NCBI GenBank assembly: GCA_016647705.1
Contig: CM028332.1
Coordinates: 29,579,300-29,643,299, forward strand
Direction: 5' to 3'
Origin: Eucommia ulmoides
Lineage: Eukaryota; Streptophyta; Magnoliopsida; Garryales; Eucommiaceae
Length of the DNA: 64,000 bases
The notes under the pieces were generated by a model. The model made no database searches. It had not been told where the DNA came from and worked only from the letters and a program-made list of their open reading frames with translations. The translations under genes were made by a program, and so were the position numbers. Each line of letters starts with the position of its first letter. Within the stretch, counting starts at the first letter, position 1. Shown here in pieces: positions 23,680 to 36,545 of this stretch.

Positions 23680-23815
23680 CTGACTGGATGCTGACGTGGC
23701 AAAGTTTACACTAACGTGGCATTGACGTGGTAGGTGACTGGGCACTGACGTGGCTATGAGGTGGCAGCTGACTGGGCGCTGATTGGACTTTAGGACTAAC
23801 GTGGTAAACTAGTGG
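23680..23815. repeat. short direct repeat with TGACGTGGC cores
   Basis: CTGACGTGGC or close variants occur about seven times in 130 bp, alternating with GTGACTGGGCGCTGA-like pieces. On the minus strand this reads as a Pro/Ser-rich low-complexity frame, so it may be decayed gag linker. The repeated core is also a bZIP-type ACGT box. The boundary of copia element 2 is unclear here. Confidence 0.6.
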
Positions 23816-24123
23816 GCTGAAGCGAACAGAGATCTGAGTCGTTGCCTAGGGATGAGATTTATGTTTTTGGAATCGTCAAATAATAAGATTTTGTATTGAT
23901 ATTTCTAAGAAATATTAGGCCAATTCGATACAAATTAATTAATCCAGAAATAATTTGTTAGAACTAAAATCTTTAGGGAATCTTTTCAAACCTCAAAGTT
24001 AAATAGTGTAAATTATCCAAAAAATATATTTTTTTAAAAGACATGTTGGGTGGGAGGCCAAATGATAAGATGGTAAAGTGCTTCAAAAAGAACAAAAATA
24101 ACAACTTTGACCATGTCTACAAT
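23816..24123. other. intergenic DNA, no feature recognised
   Basis: AT-rich sequence between the copia 5' break and the gypsy-like LTR start. No primer site or LTR was found here. Confidence 0.5.
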
Positions 24124-24128
24124 ACATC

Positions 24129-25781
24129 TGTAACGACCCGTCCCGGTTTCCCAGGGCCGCTACTATGGTTTCTCCTATAAAGAATTCCTATCCTATAACC
24201 GACTCGTCAATTTCCCAATCCACAGTATTCGGTAAATTTTATAATAATGGCAACCACTTTAATAATATCGATTTTACGACGATAAGTTCTAAATACAAAC
24301 AAATCATATCAATCCTCTACTTTAATTTAATCCACTTTTTTTCTACACAACAGCGACCAAATCAAAAGTCTCGAGTTTATAATTAAAGTCCCAATTTTTT
24401 TTTCAATATTTTATTAACTCGGATTATCCTATCATAATTTTTATGAAAATCGACTATTCAATATATTATAACAATTGTGACAATCAAGATTACCAATTCT
24501 TCTAATTATCTCAACACCATTTTATATTAACCCGAATATTCAATATATATTACAATCTAGAGAAATATTCTACAACAACTACGATAATTAATATTAATGT
24601 TTTCTCTGATTACAACAATAATAATAATTATTACAATATTTACAATTAATACATCCCAAAATTTCAAATAAATTATCTCTTCACATTTCATCCCAGCCGA
24701 CCCTGCAACCAAACACTGTGGGGTTGTGAGCTAACGCTTAGTAGAACTTTAACCCCTCTAATACGTGCATTTAATTTATCACATAAAACCACGTAATCAT
24801 GCTCGTCACATAAATTTAAAACATAAACCACATAGGCATGCTCGTCACATAAATCCCGCATCGTCCAACATATTTCACATAATTTCAACAGATAAAATAT
24901 CGCAATAATATACTAAGTAGTTTCATAATTACCCACGAGACAGTTAAATACAATTAAATGCATATATATTAAGAATGACAGGAATTCTACCTGCCCCGGA
25001 TTTTCCGCGGGCCGCGATACGAGTTTTTAGTTTTTATTGGAGAGATTTGTGTAATTTCTATTTTTTTTTTCCTTCTTCCCGCTTCTGCTTCCGGCCATCA
25101 CCGTTGCGGCGAATGCCACCCCGTCTCTGTTTGGCTCCTTGAAGTTCCACCGCCCCTACACCGTCGGCTGCTAACTACCCACGCCACCAACCATCTTCAC
25201 TGTTGAAGGAATGCCCACACCGATCTACACCACATACCGACTGCTTTCTCTCTCTTTCTCTTCCTTCGTTTTCTCTTTCCTTTCCTTTCCTTCCTCTTCC
25301 AATTTCTATTTTCCTTCCAGCTAACTAACGACGACACACACACACCCCCCACCAAAGAAGCCACACACACACACTATACACAGCCACCCGCCGCCAACGA
25401 CACCCACCGGTGACGAGACACACTCCACCGACTTTGATCTCTTCTCTTTGAAGTTTTGACAACGACATACACCTACACGAAGAACACGAACACACACCCA
25501 CACTGCATTTCTAGTTCTCTATTTTGAATTCTTGTCGCCGGCGAGTTTTCTCTTTTTAACCCACCGCCGCCGACGACTCCGGCGATCAACGACGAGCACA
25601 CCCAGGCCCACACACATGTTGAACGACGGGGACACACGCACACACCCACTCAAAGTCCACACCTACGCTCATCGTCGGACCGAACAACATACCCACACAA
25701 AATTGCCGATAAACAGCCGACCGACCTTTCTCTCTCTTTCATTTTCTCTTTTTCCTTTCCATCTCATGTGTGTGTATGAAG

Positions 25782-25821
<40 letters not shown>

Positions 25822-26079
25822 GAGTTGAAAAAGAGTCTTACCTCCATTTTTTTTTTCTCTCTCTATATATATATAAAATCACACGGTTTTGAAGGAAGAA
25901 GAACAAACAAAACAAAAAATATTTAATTTACACTACTCCTCCTATATGCAATACAACCAATACCAGGGCCGTTGGATGGGCTGAGATTTAATATCAATCC
26001 TCCATTTCCCCAAAGGTCAACACCACTCTTTAATATTCTAAACCACCTTTCAAAAATAGAAACTGGTTGCTTACCTCCT
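24129..26079 (+). mobile_element. Ty3/gypsy-like LTR candidate
   Basis: The start TGTAACGACCCGTCCCGG is of the kind seen in plant gypsy LTRs, and a GC-rich, CACACA-rich block (25070-25700) sits in a position comparable to that of the LTR at 3092-5653 read on its own sense strand. The 5-mer ACATC occurs just before the start (24124-24128) and again at 26080-26084, which would make a 1.95-kb solo LTR. However, the end TTACCTCCT is not canonical, so the right boundary is uncertain. A direct repeat, CACATAAA with CATGCTCGTCACATAAA, lies at 24780-24855. Microsatellite (TA)n/(TATG)n occupies 25779-25823. Confidence 0.5.
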
Positions 26080-26109
26080 ACATCGGGTTGCCCAAGTGAG
26101 TTCCCACTC

Positions 26110-26270
26110 AACTTCCCTCTGTATTCTCTCTCTCACGGCGTTTTGTCTCTCTATCGCGGCGTGCGACATTTTATCTCTCTCTCGCAGTGTGTGGCGTTCT
26201 CTCTCTCTCTCTCTCTCGCGACGTTCTGTCCCTCTCTTGTGGCGTGGTTGTGGCTTTTGGTCTCTATCTC
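26110..26270. repeat. CT-rich minisatellite
   Basis: Repeats of a 22-30 bp unit, TCTCTCTC followed by GCGGCGT-like and TTYTGT pieces, occur about five times, with a pure (CT)n run at 26203-26217. Open frames on both strands here are low-complexity. Confidence 0.6.
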
Positions 26271-26979
26271 TCTCATGAAAAATTTGAAGAAAATCCCCAT
26301 ATCTCATGAAGAACATCAAGTTTGATTTCCTATTTTCCTTTCTTACTCTGTCTTCGTCCGTGGTTTGAAAATAGATGTCGTACTCTACATCATTTCAGTG
26401 TCCGAACTCGGTTTGAAAATACTATATTTGTCAAGTTTCTATTTGAAAACCCTACATTTGTCAAGTTTCAGGATTTTCACTCGAATAATCAGCATTCTAG
26501 GGTCTAAAATTAAAATTAATATTTTTTTTTGGGTAGTTTAAGGAATGGGAATCTCTGCATGGGGTTATTTTTATCATTTGGATACCAGACTATTGTTCGG
26601 TCTAGTATCCTATGATGCCATATGCGGAGGAAAAAGATATTTGTGTTTTGGAGTTGTTGGAAGCCAAAGGCAAAATGACCAGAAGGTGATAGCCATGGGT
26701 TAAAATTGATGTGTTACGTTTTTCTATTTTTATACTGAATTTTGTTTAATTGTTATTCTGTTTTTTATTTCGAAATTGATTTCTAAACCGGGCTAGGACA
26801 CCGATGGTTGTTTCTTTCTTTCTCCTCCTTTCGTTTTACTAATTTCATAGACATTTACTATTTAAATAATGATACAATTTGTTTGTTCTTGGGATGTGGT
26901 TTTGAATATTTGCCTATTTATATTTCTTGTTTCATTCATTATTTTATGATATTTGTGAAGTGAAGTAGATTTAACTTGT

Positions 26980-27420
26980 TGATAAATTTTTCTTTTTGAT
27001 TAAAGTAAAGGAGATGGTCAACAAGAAAATGAGAAAAAGATATTTGAAGTGCAAACTTGATGCACCAAATTTATCTGTGTAAGTATTTATCTGGAAATTA
27101 ATTGTTGCCTTTGTATTTATTTTGTTTAGACATGTGTCTACAACTTGTTGAGATCTTGTTAATATTGTAGTGTTAAGGTTGATTCCAATTTTGAGAAACA
27201 TGTATCGAATGAGGAAGTAAAAATGTTAAAGGGTACAAGATACGTATTTATCTTAAAACTACTCAATGCGTTTGTCTACTATTTTGATAAGTGTCTACTT
27301 AGACTTGTTGAGATCTTTTTAATTTTGTAGCTTGGATGAGAATTGCGATATTGCCAACCATGGTGACAAAAAGGAGGAAGGGAATATATTCAGTAATTCA
27401 CCAATGGTAAAAAAAAAGGT
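26980..27420 (+). other. exon-intron-like repeated module
   Basis: Three short coding-like blocks (about 27005-27078, 27171-27237, 27331-27416; Lys/Glu/Asn-rich) are separated by two similar spacers. Each spacer starts near GTATTTATCT and ends GTGTCTAC, then ACTTGTTGAGATCTTNTTAAT, then TTGTAG, like introns with an AG acceptor. This suggests tandem duplication of an exon plus intron. The product is not recognised. It sits between the left candidate end and the left repeat array. Confidence 0.4.
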
Positions 27421-27606
27421 AAACGTTATAAGGTAGATTATTTATAGTTGATTGAAGCAATTGTGTATATTGTTCTAGTATTGATATATTATTTGTAGCC
27501 TATTCATGTTGCTTCCAATTATCTTGTTCTCTTGAACATATTTTTTACTTTGAAAATTTCACGCCTGCTGGGGATGTTGTTCCTCATTCCCTAGATAATA
27601 TGACCA

Positions 27607-28093
27607 TGCCTCGGATAAAAGTTACAAGTTATGAGACACACTTGTGACTTTTATGAACGAACTTGTATTTGCAAAACCGCCTTACTCACTATTTCTCCTT
27701 CCTAGTGACGAGTTCCTTCCATAAAAGTTACAGGTTTCCAGACAAACTTGTAATGTTTATGGAACGAATTTGTAAATTTATAAAATCACATTGCTCACCA
27801 TTTTTCTCTCCTAGTTACGAGTCCCTTCCATTAAAGTTACAAGTTGCGAGACAAACTTGTAACTTTTATGGAACGGACTTATAACTTTGTAAAACCAACT
27901 TACGCACTATTTCTCTCTGTTAGTTACGAGTTCATTCCATAAAAGTTACAAGTTTCCAGAGAAACTTGTAACTTTTATGAAACGAACTTGTAACTTTGTA
28001 AAACCCCCTTGCTCACCATTTCTCTTTCCTAATTACGAGTTTCTTCTATAAAAGTTACAACTTACTAGACAAACTGGTAATTGTTATGGAATA
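27607..28093 (+). repeat. 110-bp hairpin satellite, left array (first part)
   Basis: The unit of about 108-110 bp contains AAAAGTTACAAGTT, a short spacer, then AACTTGTAACTTTTATGG (an inverted repeat), followed by ACTTGTAACTTTGCAAAACC, a CTTGCTCACCATTTCTCTC stretch and CTAGTTACGAGT. Units are diverged. The array is cut by the LTR retrotransposon at 28094 and resumes at 36546. Confidence 0.85.
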
Positions 28094-30361
28094 TGTTGGC
28101 CCAGTAAACTACCTAAGACGGGGGATGAATTCGAAAGTATTAACAAATTATCAGAATATAACACTTCAAAAATTCAAACAACTAATTTTATCCTAAAATT
28201 AATTATTAACTTTGTAGCAGCGGATATGTGTTACTACTTAGGTGCACACCCAAACAACAGAATATAAATAATATAAAGAAACAAAGTAGAATACCACAAT
28301 ATATCCTGGTTTACCAAACTACTCTTGGCTAATCCAGTCCTCCGAGTCCCACAGAGATTCGCACCCACTAAACTCAAGATTTATTTAAAGGTAGGAACCA
28401 AACCCTCACAAAATGATTCTTTTCACAGGCTCAGAATCAACCTTTACAAAAAAAATTCCCAGGTTGAAGAATAATCTCTATCTTTTTACCAAGCTAAAGA
28501 TTAACCTAATTCTATTACAGGGAGAATCACGACCTAATTTTTTTTATACGTTAGGCACAAGAATTAAACCTCACACAAAAACACTCCACATATTCTTTTA
28601 CTCGGTAAGGATTGAACCGTTACAAAATCACTCGAATTAACTCAATAAAGGAAGAATTAAAACCTAATCTTTTTATACTCTAGGCAAAGATCAAAATCTC
28701 AATTACTTTACCAGAAGAGATTGAAACCAACTACCCTTAATTAGACACTCCCAAAAGTATCTAATCTGACACTCAACTTACCAATTACAAAATTGATAAG
28801 TGATTTTCACACTCGGAGCTTCTACCACCCCAGATAAATTTGAACTTGATTAATGTCCCGATGCTAGTGATAGAAATATAGTGAGAAATTGAAAATCTGA
28901 TTTTAAACAAAAATAGATAGTAAGCAATTTAGCATGTAATCAAATTTTCTTAAGAATTTGTTTCAAAAATAATTTTCAATTAAAAAATCCGGAAAACAAT
29001 TTCAAATATCAAATTCCGAGTAAAAGATAATAATAGAAAACAAGCAATTAACTTGGAAAAATCTCATCAGGAATCTACCGAAAGAATAATGATAAGCAAT
29101 GAATACTTCAAATCAGCAATCAACAACAATCCTCTTCAAAGTTTCTCAAGAATGAATCTCAAGAAAACTTCTCACAATATTCTTAGTATGATAACTCTTA
29201 GAAAGCACAAGAAATAAATAACTCAGAATGATTGGGATTATTGAAACCTTAAAAATGCAGGTTTACTAATAGGGGATTAGAACAAGCCCTCTAACGGCTA
29301 GTTCCTATATTTCATGACAAAAAATTTCTCCATAAGCCCCCTTATATCATTAAGAATTAATCCTGGTATAATTTAATCAATTATATCTTTCAAAATATTC
29401 AATTTAGTCCCTCAAACTTTTACTTAATCTCAATTAGATAAGATAGAAAGAATTACATGTACTAAATTGAGAGATATTAAAAATACTTGAACTATATCTA
29501 TAGGGATATTAAAATATCAACTAAATAGATCAAAATCTATTAGATCCCTAAGATATTTCACATATCCTAACCATAAAATGACTAATGTTTTGATCAAAAC
29601 CATAAAAATCTCAAATCCTGAAACTGACCATCGGTTGACCGACCAACACCCATCGGTTGACCGCCCAATTCAGGATGTAGCCCAAGCCAAAATTGCTTCG
29701 CCATCCGTTGACTTACCTGTTGACCAAAAAATCCAGAGAGTTTCACAAGTTGACTTACCTATCGACCGGAAGATCTAGGGAGTTCATCTTTTAACCACAG
29801 GTCGACTTACCTGTTGACCGGATGATTCAGAGAGTTTCACAAGTCGACTTACCTGTCGACCAGAAGATCCAGAGAGTTCTTCTTTTAACCATAGGTCAAC
29901 TTACCTGTCGACTGACCATACTGGCTCCTTAATTAATTTTCTACTAAATTTTCTAGACGTTTTCGCCCCTTTAACTGATTTCTTTTCTCGGTTAGCTCCA
30001 CTAAATCCTTAAATTCAATTTTAATCATTTATCTTTCTTCAATTAGACATATGAGCAAATATGTTTACTAATTTGGATGTTATAAAAAACACACATAATT
30101 GTAAAAATATTTTGTGTCGTGTATAATCATAATCGGGATTCATTAAGAATAAAAATTTAACCTGAGTTGTTTTCCTTAGGTTCTTAAAATTCTTCAAACT
30201 CTTAATGTGCATCATCTTTGTCATTGTATTTAACATATTTTGTGACAATATCTTCATGATAATCTTATCACTGAAACTAATAAATTGAAACACTCAATAA
30301 AATCGTTAGTTTCACCAAAAACCTTAACATTTAATTGTCCATCAAAATCTTAAGATCAACA
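28094..30361 (-). repeat. 3' LTR of the gag-only retrotransposon
   Basis: Plus strand starts TGTTGGCCCAGTAAAC and ends AAGATCAACA. It matches the LTR at 34274 and the solo LTR at 2744 throughout, including the GTCGAC array (29630-29920). Adjacent internal sequence in the minus sense is the purine-rich AAAAATAGGAAGAT. Confidence 0.92.
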
Positions 30362-30439
30362 ATCTTCCTATTTTTGATGTTGACAATTAACTTTGTTGTT
30401 TTTGTCAAATAAATATGTAACCACACTCCCCCGGAATCT

Positions 30440-30780
30440 GAGGATGGGTTTTTTAACTCATTAAAACATAGTAATGATGATAATCATAAGATATACAACA
30501 AATAATAAATTTTAAAATATAATAAACTCCCCCTTAAAATATTCATCAAAATAATTCAATATCTTTTAACTCATTAAAGCATAGTAATGAAGATAATCAT
30601 AAGATATACAACAAAGCACAAATTTTAAAATATAATAAACTCCCCTTTAAGATATTCATCAAAATAATTCAAGCTCCCCCTCAAGATATTCATCAAAATA
30701 ATTCAAGCTCCCCCTTAAGATATTCAATAAAACATCAACAAATTCTCCCCATTTGTCATCTCAAAAAATGGGGAAGGGGA
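30440..30780 (-). repeat. purine-tract repeat near the 3' LTR
   Basis: CTCCCCCTYAAGATATTCATCAAAATAATTCAA-type units occur about four times, with CATTAAARCATAGTAATGA repeated at the outer side. In element sense these are AGGGGGAG purine tracts spaced about 40-110 bp apart. They could be remnants of polypurine tract-containing tandem repeats. Confidence 0.6.
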
Positions 30781-31023
30781 ACTACAAATAAACATTACTT
30801 TAGGCAAATACCATGTGGATCATCATTTTTAACAAATACCATATGGATCATCATTAGGGATTAAATCTAACTAAGTAAATTAAGTCTAGCTAATCCATCA
30901 AAATCCATACACTAAAAGTTAAGTTTCACAAAAAATCTAGATTAGCTATTACAGACAAAAATACTAATTGTGGGGCTTGTCCAATTAACACATTCAAAGA
31001 GAGAATAGAAGATAAAGTCTAAT

Positions 31024-32319
31024 GAGGACCCTATCCAGAAAACTGATAGTATAGTCCCATCGAACTGGTGGTTGGTTGCCGAGGATACTGAACCACTAGT
31101 TGAACACTTGATCCTGGAGTCATTTGATGATATGGCATTGATGGTCCTGCTCCTGACGGTCTTGCCCCAAATGGTCTTGCTACAGACGTCCCTGTAGCAG
31201 ATGGTCCTCCAAAGGACTGATGTGCTCCAAACATAGGCTGGCCTGTAAAATGTGGCTGAGCACTATACTGCGGCTGGTATCCATGATGTGACGATTGCAT
31301 AAACTGGAACATTTGTTCCATATTTCCCATGATTTTTCTAAATCCGGCTTCTATATTCATATTCATTGTAGTCATACTATTTTCTATCCCAGCCATCTGG
31401 TCGTCCATCATATCCACATGTATCCATAGATCATCGACCTGATCTCAAAGAAAATCATTTTTCTAATCAATGCTCATTTCTTCTTCATTCATAACCTGCA
31501 CACTTTGCCTTCTCTGATTTCTCTTCTTCACCCATCTGTTTCTTCTGTAATCATATCCCTTAGCGAAACATTACCCACATTAATCCATCCCGGTGTGATT
31601 GTCATGATTTTTTCTTCATCAGAATCAGTTTTAACTCCAAAATCATCAAACAATCTTTGAAGCGCATCAGTATAGGGTAACACTCCTGAAGGTTTCTGAA
31701 CATGATATTTCTTATGATCCATCATGATATATACCAAATCCAATTTTCTACCTTCAATAATCTCATTCATCAAATAAAGATTAAAATCATTCACATTAGC
31801 ATGGCTTCCCCCCTCTAGGCACGATCATATAGGTTTGCATCAAATGAAGGAATCGATGCTCAAGGGTTAATGATCATGCTTTGTCACCCTCCAAATCAAA
31901 TTTTTGTGCAATTTCTGTTCTATTAAAATTTGTTGAAAGCTAATGGGGGGTATTGTATATAAATACGTCTCCTTTTGGTAATTCCAAAATATCACATAGT
32001 AATCCCCTATTGAACTGAATTTCTTTTCCTTTAACAAAGGATGTCATATGAACATTATTAAAAGTAAGATTACGATAGAACATCCTCACCCACACCGGCA
32101 TCCATTCATTTCTTTGGGTGACAAAATCGTCCATCCCAAATTTCTAAAATACCCTTCAACATCAATATTTCTCTCTCTCAAACTTACAAAATCTATAGGT
32201 TTGATACCTAGAACCTTGCGATTAACAAACTCTTCATTATACCTAGTCTCTTCCTCATCTTTTTGAAAATATTCATTGTCATATTTAGGTTTTTGAGCAC
32301 ACTTCTTGATTTTAGGCAT
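31024..32319 (-). pseudogene. putative plant transposon protein (PF20167-like), copy A
   Basis: From MPKIKKCAQKPKYDNEYF (32319) the product reads YNEEFVNRKVLGIKPIDF and RNEWMPVWVRMFYRNLTF, then KEIQFNRGLLCDILELPKGD, then NDFNLYLMNEIIEGRKLDL and GVLPYTDALQRLFDDFGV. This order (conserved Trp and Phe helix, strand-like FVKGK, I-L-ELP, then LPY...LFxxFGV) fits the PF20167 family, of unknown function, common in plant repeats. The Gln/Gly/Pro-rich C-terminus ends at about 31020. Frameshifts lie near 32130 and at a seven-C run (about 31808-31814), plus stops. It occupies the place of pol in its element. Confidence 0.65.
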
Positions 32320-32879
32320 TTTTCTCACAAACTCGAAATAAATCAACCAAAAAATCCCAAATGGACTTAACCTAGACAAAGAAACAACCGAAACCTTAGA
32401 GAATAGAGGGAGAACAAACCTTTTCGTGAATCAAAGAGTCACCAAATCTCATATCCAAGCCCTAAACCTTTAGATCCGACCCAAAGATCTTCAAATCCAA
32501 GCCGAGTTGAACTAATTTTGTGAAGTTTAGGAGTGAATGGACTTGGGAGAGGAAGGGTTTTGGAAAAAAAAAGGTTTTATATTGGAATGAAATGAAATGA
32601 ATGAGCAAATGGTATTTAAATCCTGTAATGACGAGTCGAACACCCACTTAGATTCGGTCGACAGATGAATGCAATGCCTTTTTCTATTTTCTAGCCTGCT
32701 ACTGTCGGTTAACCAATGACCCATGTCGGTCGACTGACTACTCTGATCTTTTTGACTCTTAGTGCATTTAAACACTAATTTGATCAACTTAACTCAATTT
32801 TTACCTCTTATTTTGATCCACATATTTTTAAAAAATATTTTAATTACTCACACATTTAAACACACACAATCGTATATCA

Positions 32880-34257
32880 CAAGCATCTAAATTTCAAAAT
32901 GAACAGGCTCAGTCTCCCTAACAAAATTAATAAACTTGAACTTTAAAAAGTTTGACATACCTGAATCATCCTTGGGAGAAATTGGTGTGTGTACCTTTGG
33001 TGGATTACTGATTTCAGACTTGGTATCCTTTGATTCCACCAATACTTGATTTGTCACCTTAATTTCTTCCTTCTTAGCAGTGACAATTTTCTGGATTGAT
33101 TTGACAAGAATTTCTTCGCCTTTGTTTGGTGCTTTGGGCTGCTTTTCCTGATTCTGCTTTTGCACAACTTTGTAAATAAACTTTTTCCTGTACTGGTATC
33201 TTGTCGTTTGTTGTGGATAAGTTTTGTCAACTATCACATATTGAGCTTGTAGTTTCTATACTCTTCTATTTAATACGTGCTTATTCTTTTTCTCATGTAC
33301 ATTGAACCTAGGTTCCTTTGTTGGCATGACATATTCATTGTACCTTTGTCTAAATCTCTGATTGATACCTGCACCAAAAATTTCTCTTTTTGGTATCTAG
33401 TTGTTTCTGGATCTGACAGGGTAATCATGCAATGAATAACAAGATTTTTCATAATGACCAAACTTGCCACAATAAAAACATTTAATACTATTAGCACGGC
33501 TCTTCAGATAGTCAGTGTTTCGTACGGAAGCATGATATTGTTGACGATTTTCAGAAGCAACTTTAGTGACTATTGGTTTTTCAACAGGTTTAGTACTCTC
33601 AACATCTTTGAATTTATCCATTTCTTCTTTAAGCTCATTTTGTGTATTTTCAAGTAACTGCTCATTGGTACTAACGTTTACCTGTAGACCAAAATTCTTT
33701 TTATGCATTATTTAAGATCATTCTTAAGAATTTGACACTCATTTTCAACAAAATGGATTTTCACACGAGCTCTATCAAGTTCACACCTTACATTATCCAA
33801 CTCAATGCTCAATGCCTCATTTAAAGTTTCAAGATTTTTTCTTTTAAATTGATTCTGTTGAAGATCATAAAAATATTTTTTCAAAACCTCAATCTAATCT
33901 TCAAGAGACTCAATTTTATCATACAACTAATTAATTTCAGAGAAAGTATTTCTAAACTCAACAGTTTCAAAATATTTATCCAAATTCTTAAGAGATTTGG
34001 CAATACTAAACTTCTTATTTTCAAGAGTTGCAATTTTTTGGTCTAGTTTAAAATTATATTTTCCAAAAATGTACGTAAGAGCAATAAGCATTTCAATAGT
34101 CTTATCTGCATTCTCATCATTAGAAATTATATCAGTCTCACAAACAGAACAATAACTATGAGAAGAAGTAGAATCAGTAGTAGTACACATAACTTTAGAA
34201 TCAAGAACCTCCATGTGATCGTGTTTAACTATACTATGAAGTATATCGAGCTAAAAC
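32880..34257 (-). pseudogene. retrotransposon gag (coiled coil and CCHC zinc knuckle), degraded
   Basis: Gag forms the virus-like particle and binds the element RNA. From the primer site, a 95-codon frame (33927-34214) and following pieces are rich in Leu, Glu, Lys and Asn in a heptad-like pattern. Then IKCFYCGKFGHYEKSC (33439-33480) is a canonical CX2CX4HX4C knuckle. A basic tail (RRKKFIYKVVQKQNQEKQ-like, 32887-33237) ends at 32887. Stops near 33900 and 33710 and frame changes near 33400 break it. The N-terminal UBN2-type half usual in copia gag is absent. Confidence 0.8.
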
Positions 34258-34273
34258 AAGCTCTGATACCAAT
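34258..34273 (-). other. primer-binding site (initiator tRNA-Met)
   Basis: Minus strand reads ATTGGTATCAGAGCTT immediately after the 5' LTR. It contains the exact TGGTATCAGAGC complementary to the 3' end of plant initiator tRNA-Met and fixes the element's orientation. Confidence 0.95.
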
Positions 34274-36545
34274 TGTTGGCCCAGTGAGCTACCCAAGAGG
34301 GGGAGGTAAATTGGGTAGTATTAAAAAATTATCAGAATATAACACTTCAAAAATTCAAACAATTAATTTTATCCTAAAATTAATTATTAACTTTACAGCA
34401 GCGGATATGTGTTATCAACTAGGTGCACACCCAAATAACAGAATGTAAATAATATAAAAAAACAAAGTACCACACCAAGATATATCCTGGTTCACCAAGT
34501 TACTCTTAGCTAATCCAGTCCTTTGAGCACCACAGAGATTCACATCCACTAAACTCAAGATTCTTAAAGGTAGGAACCAAACTCTCACAAAATGATTCTT
34601 TTTACAGGCTCAAAATCGACCTTCACAATTTTTTTCCCAGGCTAAGGAATAACCACTCTCTTTTTATCAAGCTAAAGATTAACCTAATTCTATTACAGAG
34701 AGAATCAGAACAAATTTTTTTTTATACCTTCGGCTCAAGAATTAAACCTCACACAAAAACGCTCTAAATATCCTTTTATCCGGTAATAATTCAATCGTTA
34801 CAAAATTACTCAAATTAACTCAATAAAGGAAGAATTAAAACCTAATCTTTTTATACTCTATGTAAAGATCAAAATCTCAATCTCTTTACCGAAAGAGATT
34901 GAAACCAGCTACCCTTGATTAGACACTCCCAATAGTATTTAATCCGATACTCAACTTACCAATTACAAAATTGACAAGTGATTTTCACACTCGGAGCTTC
35001 TACCATCCCAGATAAATTTGAATTTGATTAATGTCCCAAAACTAGTAATAGAAATATAGTGAGAAATTCAAAATATGATTTTAAACAAAAACAAGTAGTA
35101 AACAATTTAGCACGTAATCAGATTTTCTCAAGAAATTGTTTCAAAAATAATTTTTAATTAAAAAATCTGGAAAATAATTTTAAAGATCAAATTCCAAGTA
35201 GAAGATAATAATAGCAAATAAATAATTAACTTGGAACAATCTCACTAAGAATCCACCGAAAGAATAATGATAAGCAATGAATACTTCAAATTTGCAATCA
35301 GCAATAATCCTCTTCAAAGTTTCCCAATAACGAATCTCAAGAAAAAATCTCACAATACTCTCAATATGATAACTATTAGAAAGATCAAGAACTGAATAGC
35401 TCAGAATGATTGAGATTATTGAAACCTTAAAAACGCAGGTTTACTTATAGGGGATTAGAACAAGACCTCTAACGACTAGTTCTTATATTTCATGACAAAT
35501 ATTTACTCCAAAAGTCCTCTTATATCATTAAGACTTAGTTTTGGTATAATTCAGTTAATTATATCTTTTAAAACATTCAATTTAGTCTCTTAAACTTTTA
35601 CTTAATCTCAATTAGATAAGATAGAAAGAATTACATGTACAAAATTGAGAGATATCAAAAATACTTGAATCATACATATAGGGATATTAAAATATCAACT
35701 AAATAGCTCAAAATCTATCAGATCCCTAAGATATCTCGCATATCCTAACCATAAAATGACTACTTTTTAAATCAAAACCATAAAAATTTCAAATCCTGAA
35801 TCTGACCATCAGTTGACCAACCAACACCCATCGGTTGACTGCCCAATTTAGGACGTAGCCCAAGCCAAAATTGCTTCGCCATCAGTCAACTTACCTGTCG
35901 ATTGGAAGATCTAGAGAGTTTCACAAGTCGACTTACCTATTGACTGAAAGATCCAGAGAGTTCATCTTTTAACCACAGGTCAACTTATCTGTTGACCGGA
36001 TGATTAAGAGAGTTTCACAAGTCAACTTACCTATCGACCGGAAGATCCAGAGAGTTCTCCTTTTAATCACAGGTCGACTTACCTGTCGACTAACCATGCT
36101 GGAACACTTCTCCTTAATTAAATTTTACTAAATTTCTCAGACATTTTCGCCCCTTTAACCGATTTCTTTTCTCAGTTAACTCCACTAAATCCTTAAATTC
36201 AATTTTAATTAATTATCTTTCTTGAATTACACATTGGGACAAATATGTTAACTAATTAGGATCATATAAAAAACACACATAATTGTAAAAACATTTTGCT
36301 TCGTGTGTGATCCTAATCGGGATTCATTAAGAGTAAAAATTTAACCTGAGTTATTTTTCCTAGGTTCTTCAAATTCTTCAAACTCATAATGTCCATCATC
36401 TTTGTCATTGTCTTTAACATCTTTTGTGACAATATCTTCATGATAATCTCATTACTTGAACTAATAAACTAAAACACTCAATAAAAACGTTAATTTTACC
36501 AAAAATATCAACATTTAATTGTCCATCAAAATCTTAAGATCAACA
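34274..36545 (-). repeat. 5' LTR of the gag-only retrotransposon
   Basis: 2272 bp, starting TGTTGGCCCAGTGAG and ending AAGATCAACA on the plus strand. It is the same family as 28094-30361, with scattered differences. Its minus-sense 3' end directly precedes the primer site. Confidence 0.92.

Larger units (their letters stand above)
28094..36545 (-). mobile_element. non-autonomous copia-type LTR retrotransposon with gag and a passenger gene, no pol
   Basis: Two 2.27-kb LTRs (28094-30361 and 34274-36545) bound a 3.9-kb interior. In the minus sense the order is 5' LTR, tRNA-iMet primer site, a coiled-coil and zinc-knuckle gag, a PF20167-like ORF, a region with repeated AGGGGGAG tracts, and the 3' LTR. 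No protease, integrase or reverse transcriptase is present, so it would need enzymes from another element. The LTR size and the coiled-coil gag suggest a relative of large-LTR copia lineages such as SIRE. It lies inside the 110-bp array: flanks TATGGAATA and TAATGGACTTG would rejoin as array sequence. No perfect 5-bp duplication is seen. Confidence 0.88.
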
